Source: Streptomyces sp. NBS 14/10
GTDB lineage: Bacteria > Actinomycetota > Actinomycetes > Streptomycetales > Streptomycetaceae
Reading direction: 5' to 3'
DNA: 64,000 bases
NCBI RefSeq assembly: GCF_002224125.1
Contig: NZ_NCSM01000012.1
Span: forward strand, 53,298-117,297
Within the stretch, counting starts at the first letter, position 1. The number at the start of each line of letters is the position of its first letter. A program made the position numbers and the translations under genes. Below, piece after piece: positions 34,176 through 42,900 of this stretch. Below the pieces are notes generated by a model that saw only the letters and a program-made list of their open reading frames with translations, was not told the origin of the DNA and did no database searches.

Positions 34176-35003
34176 TCACCGCCCCCTGCCGTGGCCGGCG
34201 CTCCGGCCCTGCTCCTGGGCCGTGGCTTCGAGACGCTCCAGCTCATCGAGAGCGGGGAGCAGTAGCTCACGGCCGCCTGCCAGGCGCATCGGATCGTCGA
34301 TTCCGTTCGCCTCCGCGATCACCCGCCAGGCGGCCGGATCGCCGTACTCCCGCCAGGCCAGCAGCGGCAGCGTGTCACCGGCGCGCACCCGGTGCACCCG
34401 GCGGGCGTGCAGGGCGCCCGATGTCGGGTTCTGCCCCGGGGTGTCCCCGGTGATCTCCTCCATCGTCACCTGGCACACCGCCCGGATCGGCACACCGGAG
34501 GTGGTGAACAGGGTGTACTTCGCCTGCACTTGGCTCACATAGCCGGGAAACCCGGTCAGCCCGCCCCAGTGGAACACCACCCACGGCGGCGAGGAACGCT
34601 GCTGCTGCCGTGTCTCATTGGTCGGTACGCAGCAGGTGAACAGCTGCTCCACGGAGGTCACGACGCTGGTGTCCTGGGTGTCGCTCGCGTCGAAGAACAT
34701 CTCGACCGTCAGCTTGCTGGGCTGCGGCCCCTGGTACTCCGGCGGCCCGGCGCTCTTCGCGCCCTTGGCGGGAGTGCGTTTCCACGCCGCGGCCTTGGTC
34801 AGGCTCAGCTCCTTGGGGTTGAACTGGAAGTCGATACGTCCGCAGGCACCGCCCGGGGTCAGCCCGCCGCCGGGTGGCGGGGTGCGCAGCTCCAGATACG
34901 CGTGCTCCAGCTTGGGCCGCGCCCCGCCGCCCCCCTTGGCACCTTTGGCACCTTTGGCCGCGGCGGCCCCGCCCGCCGCGCTGAACGCCACGGGTGAACT
35001 CAT
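34176..35003 (-). CDS. eCIS LysM-domain tube-spike adaptor (Afp7-type)
   Basis: 275 aa. The CIS tube-protein-like domain (IDFQFNPKELSLTKAAAWKR...LTVEMFFDASDTQ) is followed by a LysM module at about residues 200-255 (HRVRAGDTLPLLAWREYGDPAAWRVIAEANGI). The first 28 residues are an Ala/Gly/Lys tail. It seals the end of the inner tube on the VgrG hub, as T4 gp53 and Afp7 do. ATG at 35003 overlaps the tube gene stop by 4 bp. Confidence 0.93.
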   Translation of the reverse strand: MSSPVAFSAAGGAAAAKGAKGAKGGGGARPKLEHAYLELRTPPPGGGLTPGGACGRIDFQFNPKELSLTKAAAWKRTPAKGAKSAGPPEYQGPQPSKLTVEMFFDASDTQDTSVVTSVEQLFTCCVPTNETRQQQRSSPPWVVFHWGGLTGFPGYVSQVQAKYTLFTTSGVPIRAVCQVTMEEITGDTPGQNPTSGALHARRVHRVRAGDTLPLLAWREYGDPAAWRVIAEANGIDDPMRLAGGRELLLPALDELERLEATAQEQGRSAGHGRGR

Positions 35004-35437
35004 GACTCCGGCTCCATGACATAACCGTGGTGCGCGATCTCAATGGTCTCGATCGCCACCTTGGGGGACTCCGGGTTGAACGAGGGTCCGGTCCAGCGCA
35101 CCGGCACGACCTCCAGCAGCCCCCACTGGGCCACCTTGCGGCCGTCGCCCGTACGCGCCTCGATATGCGCGGTCCTGCGGCGGATGCCGGTGGTCATGCT
35201 CGCGAACCACTTGGCCACCTTCTCGGTGTCGCGGGTCAGCGGCCGGGACAGCTTGATGTTGGGGTACTTCAGGCGGGTCGGCAGCTGCCAGAGATGCATG
35301 TTGTTGCCGCCCTCCTCGCGCTGTTCCAGCACCACTTCACAGCCCAGGCCCTCGCAGGTGTTGAACGAGCCGAGCTCGATACCGTCGACGGTGACGACGA
35401 AGCAGACGCTGACCGCCGGGTCATCGGTAACGGCCAC
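35000..35437 (-). CDS. eCIS inner tube protein, second paralogue (Afp5-like initiator)
   Basis: A 145-aa phage tail tube (gp19-like) protein: CFVVTVDGIELGSFNTCEGLGCEVVLEQREEGGNNMHLWQLPTRLKYPNIKLSRPLTRDTEKVAKWF. It differs from the main tube gene at 37693 and sits next to the LysM adaptor, the position of the tube initiator in Afp-type systems. Confidence 0.9.
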   Translation of the reverse strand: MAVTDDPAVSVCFVVTVDGIELGSFNTCEGLGCEVVLEQREEGGNNMHLWQLPTRLKYPNIKLSRPLTRDTEKVAKWFASMTTGIRRRTAHIEARTGDGRKVAQWGLLEVVPVRWTGPSFNPESPKVAIETIEIAHHGYVMEPES

Positions 35438-35462
35438 GCCGTCTCCCTTCTCTCCGCACTTG

Positions 35463-37106
35463 TCAGTGCCTGGTGTTGATCAGAAAACCGGCTCGCTCGC
35501 GCTCCAGCCGCAGCTCCGCCTTGAGCAGTCGGCTCAGCGGCGCGTACAGCGCCCGGACCAGCTCGTCGTCGACCTTCGGCGGCCCGCCTTTGCCGTCGTG
35601 GGTGGTGGGGGCCGGAGGGGTGGCGGCTTCGGAGGCTTGTGGCGGTTCGGGGGCGGGTTCGGGTTCGGGTTCGGGGGGTGGGGGCTCGGTGTTCTCGGAG
35701 TCGCGCTGGACGGGTGGAGGGAGCGGTACGGAGGGAATGGCGGGGGTGGCGGCGCGCGCAACCGATGGTGGCGGCGCGGGCGACGGTGGCGCAGAGGGCC
35801 TTGACGACGGGGGCCCTGGTGACGGGGGTTGGAACACCACCGACCCATCGGCCATACGCTGCGCCACACCCGCGGCGATGGCCACCGCCCCGGCGTCGAC
35901 CAGCCGCCCGCCCGGGGGCTTCGACGGCCCAGCTGTGACACGGGAGACCGACGGGGGCGGGGGCGCGGCCGCCGAAGCGACGGACCGCTGAGCGGAGGGC
36001 ACTCCTGAGACGCCAACGGCCCTGCCCGCCAGGGGCTCGTCATTCGGGTCGGACCACCTCACCGGTACGACCGGAGGCTCGGCAGCGGCGGACGGGGAAC
36101 CTCCCGACGGGCCGTCGACCGAGGGCGGCAGCACCCCAGAGAAGAGGGGCACCGACCGCTGCGCGACCAGAGGCACCACCGGCCCCGCGGCCGGTGCGGG
36201 CGGCACCTCCGCCACCGGAGTCCCGGCCGCCGAGGCCCGCTGGATCGGAGCCGGCGGCCAGTCCGCGAGGGACCGGGGTGGGAGATGGGGCGCGGCGGGT
36301 ATCGGCGCGGGTGGTGCGGGTGGTGCGGGTGACGTGGGCGGCACCGGCTCGCTGTCGGCCGTACGGACTTCCAGCGGATCGTCGCCGAGCAGCGGCCGGG
36401 ACACCTCGGCCTGCTCCGCCTCCGCAGCACCGCCGCCGGGCTCGTCCAGCGGTACGGCGCCGGTGCTCGCGGCGGGTGTGCGCTGCGCGGTGGGCGGCAG
36501 CCCGGCCAGCGGCTCGCCGAGACCGACGGTGAGCGGCCGGGGAGGCGTGGGAGGCGTGGGCGCCGCGGAGCGCCGCTGGACGGCGGGCGGAGTGGTGTCC
36601 GTATCCGGGACGGCCCGCTGCACGGGCAGCTGACGTATCCGCATGGCCGGTGGCCGAGCGGAGATCAGCGGCTCCACGACGCTCAAGCCCGCGACCCGCT
36701 GCAGGGCTACGGTGGGGGCGCCGGAGGGCTCAACGTCGCCACCGCCACCGCCGCTCCGGGGCAGGTCGAACACGCGACTCACCGTCGGCGTGTCAGGCCC
36801 GCCGCCGACCGTACCGCCCGGCGTTGCGAGCCCATGCCCCAGGCCGGACGGCGCCTCGGGGCTGACCAGGTGGCCAAGCGGGGTCAGGAAGGACGAGTCC
36901 CGCCAGGTGTCCAGGGAGTCGCGGAATCCGCTGGGGTCGGTCACCAACTCCGGTTCGGCGACCGTACGCTGCAGGGCGGGCAACTCCAGCCACCCAGGCA
37001 CGGCGGATGCGCCCGGCGCGTCAGGCGCGTCAGGCGCAGGGGGCGCGGCCGGACCGGGCCGGGACCCACCGCGCCGAACCCCACTCCACCAGGACAGCAA
37101 TCCCAT
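35463..37106 (-). CDS. Large proline-rich eCIS protein with hydrophobic-Q-R repeats
   Basis: 547 aa, mostly Pro/Ala/Ser/Gly and predicted disordered; I recognise no domain. Ten short motifs of the form (L/V/A/I)QR punctuate it (LQRTVAEP, LQRVAGL, VQRAVPD, VQRRSA, AQRTPA, IQRASA, AQRSVPL, AQRSVAS, AQRMADG, VQRDSEN). Only the C-terminus looks ordered (DDELVRALYAPLSRLLKAELRLERERAGFLINTRH), a conserved-looking helical anchor. It lies between the 47-aa gene and the second tube gene, where other eCIS carry a tape-measure or assembly protein, but the sequence does not prove such a role. Confidence 0.75.
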   Translation of the reverse strand: MGLLSWWSGVRRGGSRPGPAAPPAPDAPDAPGASAVPGWLELPALQRTVAEPELVTDPSGFRDSLDTWRDSSFLTPLGHLVSPEAPSGLGHGLATPGGTVGGGPDTPTVSRVFDLPRSGGGGGDVEPSGAPTVALQRVAGLSVVEPLISARPPAMRIRQLPVQRAVPDTDTTPPAVQRRSAAPTPPTPPRPLTVGLGEPLAGLPPTAQRTPAASTGAVPLDEPGGGAAEAEQAEVSRPLLGDDPLEVRTADSEPVPPTSPAPPAPPAPIPAAPHLPPRSLADWPPAPIQRASAAGTPVAEVPPAPAAGPVVPLVAQRSVPLFSGVLPPSVDGPSGGSPSAAAEPPVVPVRWSDPNDEPLAGRAVGVSGVPSAQRSVASAAAPPPPSVSRVTAGPSKPPGGRLVDAGAVAIAAGVAQRMADGSVVFQPPSPGPPSSRPSAPPSPAPPPSVARAATPAIPSVPLPPPVQRDSENTEPPPPEPEPEPAPEPPQASEAATPPAPTTHDGKGGPPKVDDELVRALYAPLSRLLKAELRLERERAGFLINTRH

Positions 37107-37112
37107 CCGCCC

Positions 37113-37256
37113 TCACCGCTCACTCAGGCGGGCGATGTGGTTGACATACCGCAGGCGGTCGGGGTGTTCGAGGTCGAGGATCTGGTCCAGGGGCCAGTGG
37201 AAGTGGTAGGCGAGGTACGCGACTTCCTCGTAGATCCGGTCGGTCGCGTACGTCAC
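37113..37256 (-). CDS. 47-aa eCIS small protein (DUF6760-like)
   Basis: A short gene starting GTG at 37256, overlapping the upstream stop (GTGA), and ending 6 bp before the proline-rich gene. It reads VTYATDRIYEEVAYLAYHFH, then WPLDQILDLEHPDRLRYVNH, then IARLSER. The pattern of an aromatic helix followed by LEHPDR is like the small DUF6760 proteins and the C-terminal helper peptides (P2 gpE'-like) found after tail-assembly chaperones in contractile tails. Tight coupling on both sides supports that it is translated. Confidence 0.75.
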   Translation of the reverse strand: MTYATDRIYEEVAYLAYHFHWPLDQILDLEHPDRLRYVNHIARLSER

Positions 37257-37693
37257 GATTCCCCCAGGCGACCACCGCCGGACAGGTCCACCGCGAAGTT
37301 CTCGTGGCAGGAGGGGCAGGTGACCGCGGCGCGGGTGTGTCCCTCGGCGTTGATCCTGCGGTAGAAGTCCTGGAGGAAGGCGAGATCGGAGGCGAACAGG
37401 TCCTCGACGACGCCCGGGTGGACGTCGTCGATCGTGCCGAGGCGTGTGATCACGCGGGAGATGAGCACGACGGAGAGATACGCGGAGTTCTCCCGGACCC
37501 GGTCGTCCCGTAGCGGAATCAGCTCGTCGCGGGCGGTCGCCAGCCGCATCACACCGCTGCGGTGCACGGTGCCGGACTCGTCGACGTATCCGCGCGGCAG
37601 CTCGAAGGCGAACTCGGTCCGCAGCGTACCGCTTTCGGGCTCCTCACCGGTGCCCTCCTCCTGCCGCGCGGAGGGGGCGAACGCGCGCCGCAT
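37253..37693 (-). CDS. eCIS phage tail assembly (chaperone-like) protein
   Basis: 146 aa: TEFAFELPRGYVDESGTVHRSGVMRLATARDELIPLRDDRVRENSAYLSVVLISRVITRLG, followed by a C-terminal CPSCHENFAVDLSGGGRLGES. The beta-rich start and helical middle match tail assembly proteins that sit between tube and tape-measure genes; the CxxC may bind zinc. ATG at 37693 shares one base with the tube stop; the longer open frame overlaps the tube gene and is not used. Confidence 0.85.
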   Translation of the reverse strand: MRRAFAPSARQEEGTGEEPESGTLRTEFAFELPRGYVDESGTVHRSGVMRLATARDELIPLRDDRVRENSAYLSVVLISRVITRLGTIDDVHPGVVEDLFASDLAFLQDFYRRINAEGHTRAAVTCPSCHENFAVDLSGGGRLGES

Positions 37694-38136
37694 CAGTCGA
37701 CTTCCACACTCTCGTAGGTGATCGACAGTTTTTCGGTGAGCACCGAGGTGTCTCCGGCCTTGAGCGTGCTGATCTCCAGAGACTTGGGCCAGGCGTTGAT
37801 GAGCTTGTAGCGCTTGATCGGCATGCCCTCGTAGTCGTAGACGATGATCGAGCCATTGCGGCGGGCGCTGACCATCTTCCCGAACCGGGAATCCTTGATC
37901 CACTGCTCGAAGCTATTGTCCTCGGTCAGCCCGCGGGTGACGGTGACCTCACCGGCCTTGGGCCGGCCCGGCAGTTTTTTGATCGCGTATTTTCCGTCCG
38001 CGGTGTTCTGCTTCAGCTCGATGACGTCCTGCTCCATCTTCAGACCACTGACCTCGGTGATCTGCCGGATGAGAACGCTGTCGAATTCCAATCCGAAGGA
38101 ATGGCCGACGGAACTGTCAAATTCGGCGAGCGGCAT
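37693..38136 (-). CDS. eCIS inner tube protein (Afp1-type)
   Basis: 147 aa of the conserved phage tail tube family: MPLAEFDSSVGHSFGLEFDSVLIRQITEVSGLKMEQDVIELKQNT, then YEGMPIKRYKLINAWPKSLEISTLKAGDTSVLTEKLSITYESVE. It stacks as hexamers inside the sheath and could hold cargo. Second gene of the operon, 31 bp after the sheath. Confidence 0.94.
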   Translation of the reverse strand: MPLAEFDSSVGHSFGLEFDSVLIRQITEVSGLKMEQDVIELKQNTADGKYAIKKLPGRPKAGEVTVTRGLTEDNSFEQWIKDSRFGKMVSARRNGSIIVYDYEGMPIKRYKLINAWPKSLEISTLKAGDTSVLTEKLSITYESVEVD

Positions 38137-38167
38137 AAGACCTCCTCAATCGGTCATTCACTCGTGG

Positions 38168-39727
38168 TCACTCGTCGACCCCGCCGGTCCCGGCGGAGAG
38201 CTGGGCGAGCCGGAACACCACGAACTCCGCGGGCTTGACCGGGGCCACTCCCACCTCACAGATGACCTGCCCCGCGTCGATGCTCTCCGGCGGGTTGGTC
38301 TCGCGGTCACACTTCACATAGAAGGCCTCGTCCGGGGTCACCCCGAACAGGGCCCCCTTGCGCCACTCATTGACCAGGAACGCGGAGATCGTGCGCCGGA
38401 CACGGGCCCATAGGGCGTCGTCGTTCGGCTCGAACACCACCCACTGGGTCCCGGCGAGGATCGACTCCTCGAGGTAGTTGAAGAGTCGCCGCACATTGAG
38501 ATAGCGCCAGGCCGGATCGTCGGCCAGCGTCCGCGCCCCCCACACCCGGATGCCGCGGCCGGGGAAGGCCCGGATGCAGTTCAGGCCGATCGGATTGAGC
38601 AGATCGTGCTCGCCTTTGGTGATCTGGGTCTGCAACGCGACCGCCCCGCGCAGCACTTCGTTCGCCGGCGCCTTGTGCACCCCGCGCGAGTCGTCGTTGC
38701 GCGCCCACACCCCGGCGACATGCCCGCTCGGCGGTACGAACGCATCGCGGCCGACCGCCGGGTCGAAGACCTTGATCCACGGGTAGTACAGGGTGGCGTA
38801 CTTGGAGGCGAAGCCGGTCGTCTCCTCCCGCCAGGTCTTGATCTGCCGCGGGCTCAGACCGGGCGGGGGATCGAGGATCGCGATCCGGTCGCCCATCGCC
38901 TCGCAGTGCGTGATCAGCCCACGCTGGACCGAGATCACCGACTCCAGGTCCAGCACGCCTCGCTGATAGGCGCTCATCAGATCCGGCGCGGCCACCATCG
39001 TGATCTCTTCGACCGCCTCCAGGCCGCCGAACCCGGTGCGCTGGTCGGGGTCGCCGACGTACGAGTCCGCCGACAGCGCGTCGGGCACGGCCGCCCCCGG
39101 CCCGGCGCCAGGGGCCGCCGCCAGGGTCACCGACTGCGCCTCGGGCCGCGCGGGCGCGGCGCCCTTGCCGGGCTCCTCCAGCCTGATCAGCTGGGACCGC
39201 GCCCTGACCTGGGTGGCCACGTTCTCCTTGCTGCGCTTGGTGGTCACGTTCGGATAGGTCTCCGCGACCGCCCCGTCCCGCTTGACCACCAGCGTGAAGA
39301 CATCCTGCGGCGGGTCCTCCCCCTCGGGGTCGGCCACCTCGACGGTGATCTCCCCGGTGACGCCGGGGAGGGCTCGTACGGTGTAGGGCCCGAGCTGGGC
39401 GGTGGTCGCGGAGCCGATCTCCTTAGGCGCACTCGCGCCCGTATCTCCCTGATCTCCCTGACCGCCTCCGCCGATGCGTACGACGTAGCAGATGCCGCCG
39501 CCGTTGGCGAAGAAGCCGTAGACGGAGGAGGCGAGATAGGTCCCTTCGACGAAGTCGCCGAATACGCTCGTGAACTGGGTCCAGTTGGTGATGAGCGTCG
39601 GCTCGTTGAACGGCCCTTTCTGCGCGAACCCGATGAAGGCGGCGACGGAAGTGCCGACCCCTTCTATGGGCCGCGACCCGGATTCCACCTCTTCGACGTA
39701 GACACCCGGGGACAGGTATGACGGCAT
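38168..39727 (-). CDS. eCIS contractile sheath protein (Afp2-4-type)
   Basis: A 519-aa sheath subunit. The N-terminus PSYLSPGVYVEEVESGSRPIEGVGTSVAAFIGFAQKGPFNEPTLITNWTQF is typical. The C-terminal core has GIRVWGARTLADDPAWRYLNVRRLFNYLEESILAGTQWVVFEPND and EFVVFRLAQLS, the strand that interlocks with neighbours. ATG at 39727 has GGAG 6 nt upstream. It is the first gene of a 13-gene unit; a single sheath paralogue is present, unlike the three of Afp. Contraction of this protein drives the tube outward. Confidence 0.95.
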   Translation of the reverse strand: MPSYLSPGVYVEEVESGSRPIEGVGTSVAAFIGFAQKGPFNEPTLITNWTQFTSVFGDFVEGTYLASSVYGFFANGGGICYVVRIGGGGQGDQGDTGASAPKEIGSATTAQLGPYTVRALPGVTGEITVEVADPEGEDPPQDVFTLVVKRDGAVAETYPNVTTKRSKENVATQVRARSQLIRLEEPGKGAAPARPEAQSVTLAAAPGAGPGAAVPDALSADSYVGDPDQRTGFGGLEAVEEITMVAAPDLMSAYQRGVLDLESVISVQRGLITHCEAMGDRIAILDPPPGLSPRQIKTWREETTGFASKYATLYYPWIKVFDPAVGRDAFVPPSGHVAGVWARNDDSRGVHKAPANEVLRGAVALQTQITKGEHDLLNPIGLNCIRAFPGRGIRVWGARTLADDPAWRYLNVRRLFNYLEESILAGTQWVVFEPNDDALWARVRRTISAFLVNEWRKGALFGVTPDEAFYVKCDRETNPPESIDAGQVICEVGVAPVKPAEFVVFRLAQLSAGTGGVDE

Positions 39728-39820
39728 GCCACTCTCCTCGACCGGGGAAACGAAGCGATTCTTCCCGGGCAAAGGATCAATGGGAAAGGGCTTTCGGTCG
39801 CCCCCGCGTACAGAGCCGGG

Positions 39821-39834
39821 TGCCCGAAGGGGCA
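39821..39834. promoter_or_regulatory. TGCCCGAAGGGGCA palindrome between sheath operon and effector
   Basis: TGCCC and GGGCA surround GAAG. It sits 94 bp before the sheath start and 139 bp before the divergent effector, inside the 246-bp gap 39728-39973. The identical 14-mer occurs, inverted, upstream of the DUF4157 gene (59170). The same gap holds TTCCCGGGCAA at 39762-39772, shared with the gap before the LuxR gene. Candidate common operator of the eCIS genes. Confidence 0.55.
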
Positions 39835-39854
39835 GCAGTGGTTCTTTCCCTATC

Positions 39855-39872
39855 GGGCAGAAGGCTCTGCCC
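39855..39872. promoter_or_regulatory. Inverted repeat GGGCAGA-AGGC-TCTGCCC
   Basis: Perfect 7-bp arms with a 4-base loop, 20 bp from the TGCCCGAAGGGGCA site. It could be a further operator half-site pair or a transcript hairpin in the effector leader. No T-run follows. Confidence 0.4.
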
Positions 39873-39973
39873 CCACCTTTACCCCGCCGTCAGGGCCTCC
39901 GGGCCGTAGGGCACCGCACCCTGACAGATATGCCGCGGACGCAGTGCCGACCGACCGGTGACGGGGTGATCCG

Positions 39974-42900
39974 GTGAAGGGCGCGAAGGCCACAAAGCCT
40001 GCTGCGAAGGAAGACCGTGCGACCCCGACACAGCGCACACCCGAAGCGGCAGCGCCCCCGGAACAAACGCCCGGCCTGACCCCACGCCACCTCCACCGCC
40101 TCCAGCGCATGGCGGGCAACGCGGCCGTCTCCCGCCTGGTGGCGCAGCGCTATACGGCCCCGGTGAAGCCCCCGCCGTCGCAGGCTCCCGGATTCCGCAA
40201 GGTGCAGTCGGATGTCGTCGCGAAGAAGCAGAAGCTGTCGCAGCACAACCCGGCGGCGAGCGAGTCCCAGTCCGCGCAGGACGCGGCGGTGGCCCCGCCG
40301 GACGACAAGGAGGCGCAGGGCAAAGCGGCCAACGCGGAGAAGATGAACGACGCGAAGCCGGGGGAGTTCAACAAGGCGGCGTTCATCGAGGCCGTCAACA
40401 AGGCGATCGCGGACCAGGCGCCGAAGAACCTGGACGAGGCGGACAAGTTCTCCGGCTCCGGCAAGGCCGAGAAGATCAAGGGCGAGGTCGACGGCAAGGT
40501 CACGGACGGCAAGAACGCGTCGTCGAAGGACATCGAGACCACCACCAAGGCCGCCCCGGACACCTCGCAGGCCAAGGAAAAAGAAGTCACCCCGATGAAG
40601 CCGGACCAGCCTCCGGCCAACCCGGGCGCGCCGAACGCCGCGGACGCGACACCGCAGCAGCAGCCGCCCGAGGTCACGGACTTCTCCGAGGGCCCGAAGA
40701 AGACCGACCAGCAGATGGCGGACGCGGAGGTCACCGAGGAGCAGCTGGCCAAGAGCAACGAACCGGAGTTCACCGACGCCCTGGGGGAGAAGAAGAAGGC
40801 CGAGCAGCACTCCGCGCAGGCCCCGGCGCAGGCCCGGGGAGCGGAGAAGCAACAACTGGCCACCGCCAAGTCGAACGCGGCCGCGGCCGGCACCCAGGCC
40901 ATGGCCACCCTGACCGCCACCCGCGCGGGCGCGGGCAAACAGGTCGACGGCGGCAAGGGCGAGGCCAAGTCGAAGGACGAGCAGAAACGGGAGGAGGTCA
41001 CCGCAAAGCTCCAGAAGGTCTTCGACGCCACGAAGAAGGACGTCGAGGGAGTCCTGGAGGGCCTGGACGGCAAGGTCGACAAGCAGTTCGAGGAGGGCGA
41101 GAAGAAGGCCCGGGACGCCTTCAACAAAGACCAGAAGCGCCGGATGAAGGCGTACAAGGACAAGCGCTACGGCGGATTCTGGGGCCCGGCCAAGTGGGCC
41201 AAGGACAAAATCGCCGGGATGCCGGAGGAGGCGAACCAGCTCTTCCAGGAGTCCCGCAAGCTCTACGTCAACATGATGCAGGGCGTCATCTCGTCCATCG
41301 CCGACACGATCGGCGCCGAACTAGGCAAGGCCAAGGCCCGCATCGCCCAGGGCCGCGCCGACATCAAAACGGAGGTCGACAAGCTCCCCGCCGACCTGAA
41401 GCAGTACGGCCAGGAGGCGGCCAAGGACTTCGCGGGCAAGTTCGACGACCTGGAATCCGAGGTCAACGACAAGTCCCAGCAACTCGTCCAGACCCTGGCC
41501 CAGAAGTACACCCAGGCCCTCAACGCGGTCGACGAGGAGATCAAAAAACTCCAGGAAGCGAACAAGGGCCTCGTCCAGAAGGCCGTTGACGCCGTCGTCG
41601 GCGTCATCAAGACCATCAAGGAGCTGAAGGACCTCCTGATGGGCATCCTGGCCAAGGCCGCCAGCGCCATCATGAAGATCATCAAGGACCCCATCGGCTT
41701 CCTGGGCAACCTGGTCCGCGCCGTCGGCGCCGGCCTTCAGCAGTTCATCTCCAACATCGCCACCCACCTCCAAACCGGCCTGGTCTCCTGGCTACTGGGC
41801 ACCTCGGCCAAAGCGGGCATAGAGATCCCGTCCAAATTCGACCTCAAGGGGATCATCCAACTAATCGCCTCGCTCCTGGGCCTGACCTGGGCCAACATCC
41901 GTGCCCGCATCACCCGCAAGGGCGTCCCCGACCAGGCCATGAGCGCGGCCGAACAGTCCGTCCCCGTAGCCAAGGCCCTCGCCACCGAAGGCCCAGCCGG
42001 CGCCGCAAAAGAAATCACCGCCGAAACCGGCGACCTCAAATCCACCATCCTCGACGACCTGAAATCCTATCTCATCCCCACCGTCATCATCGCCGGCATC
42101 ACCTGGATCCTCTCCCTCCTCAACCCCGCCTCGGCCTTCGTCCGCGCGGTCAAGGGGATCATCGACATCGTCTCGTTCATCGTGAACCAGGGCGCCCAGA
42201 TCGTCGAATTCGTCAACGCCGTCCTGGACGCGGTCATAGCCATCGCCAACGGCGGCTCCGCCGGCGTCCCGAAGATGGTCGAAACCGCCCTGGCAGCCAG
42301 CATCCCCCTCCTCATCGGCCTCCTGGCGTCCCTCCTGGGCATCGGCGGCCTGGCCAACAAAATCAAACAGGTCTTCCAAAAAGTCTCCCGCCCGGTCAAC
42401 CGAGCCATAGACAAAATCGCCGCCAAGATCGCCCAGATGGGAAAGAGGATCTGGGCCAAGCTCAAGGGTCAGGATAAGAAGGGTGACGAGGCGAAGAACG
42501 GTGATGGCAGGAACGGGCAACGCGACGTCTTCACCGATGTCGTCCATGACGTCAAGAGCGGCCTCGGGAAATCTCCTTCTGCAGACAAGGCGGCCACTGT
42601 CGCAGAGAGTGCCTTCGGTCGTCACCAAAGCCACGGTCTCAAGCTTCTCCAGTTCGCTCCCAAGAAGGAGCACCCGGGAGAGTTCGAGGTCCTGATTCGT
42701 GCCTCCCCCCTGCGCAGGTCGCTTGTCTTCCGAGTCTCTGATCTCCAATTAAGCTTCCCGCGTACCGCCTGCATGGTGCATGTGACGGATCCCAGTGGCG
42801 AGCAGGAGAACCTCGGAAAGTTTCTCGTGCAGAGAAAAGCACCGGGCTCGGACGAGGGCGACACAAGCCATCACGCTGAACAGCACATGATCGGAATTCT

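Noticed and set aside
42869..42880. His-His-Ala-Glu of the effector read as a protease or nuclease HExxH/HNH motif
   Set aside because: No second histidine follows at HExxH spacing and the downstream PCQGC fits the zinc-deaminase pattern better.
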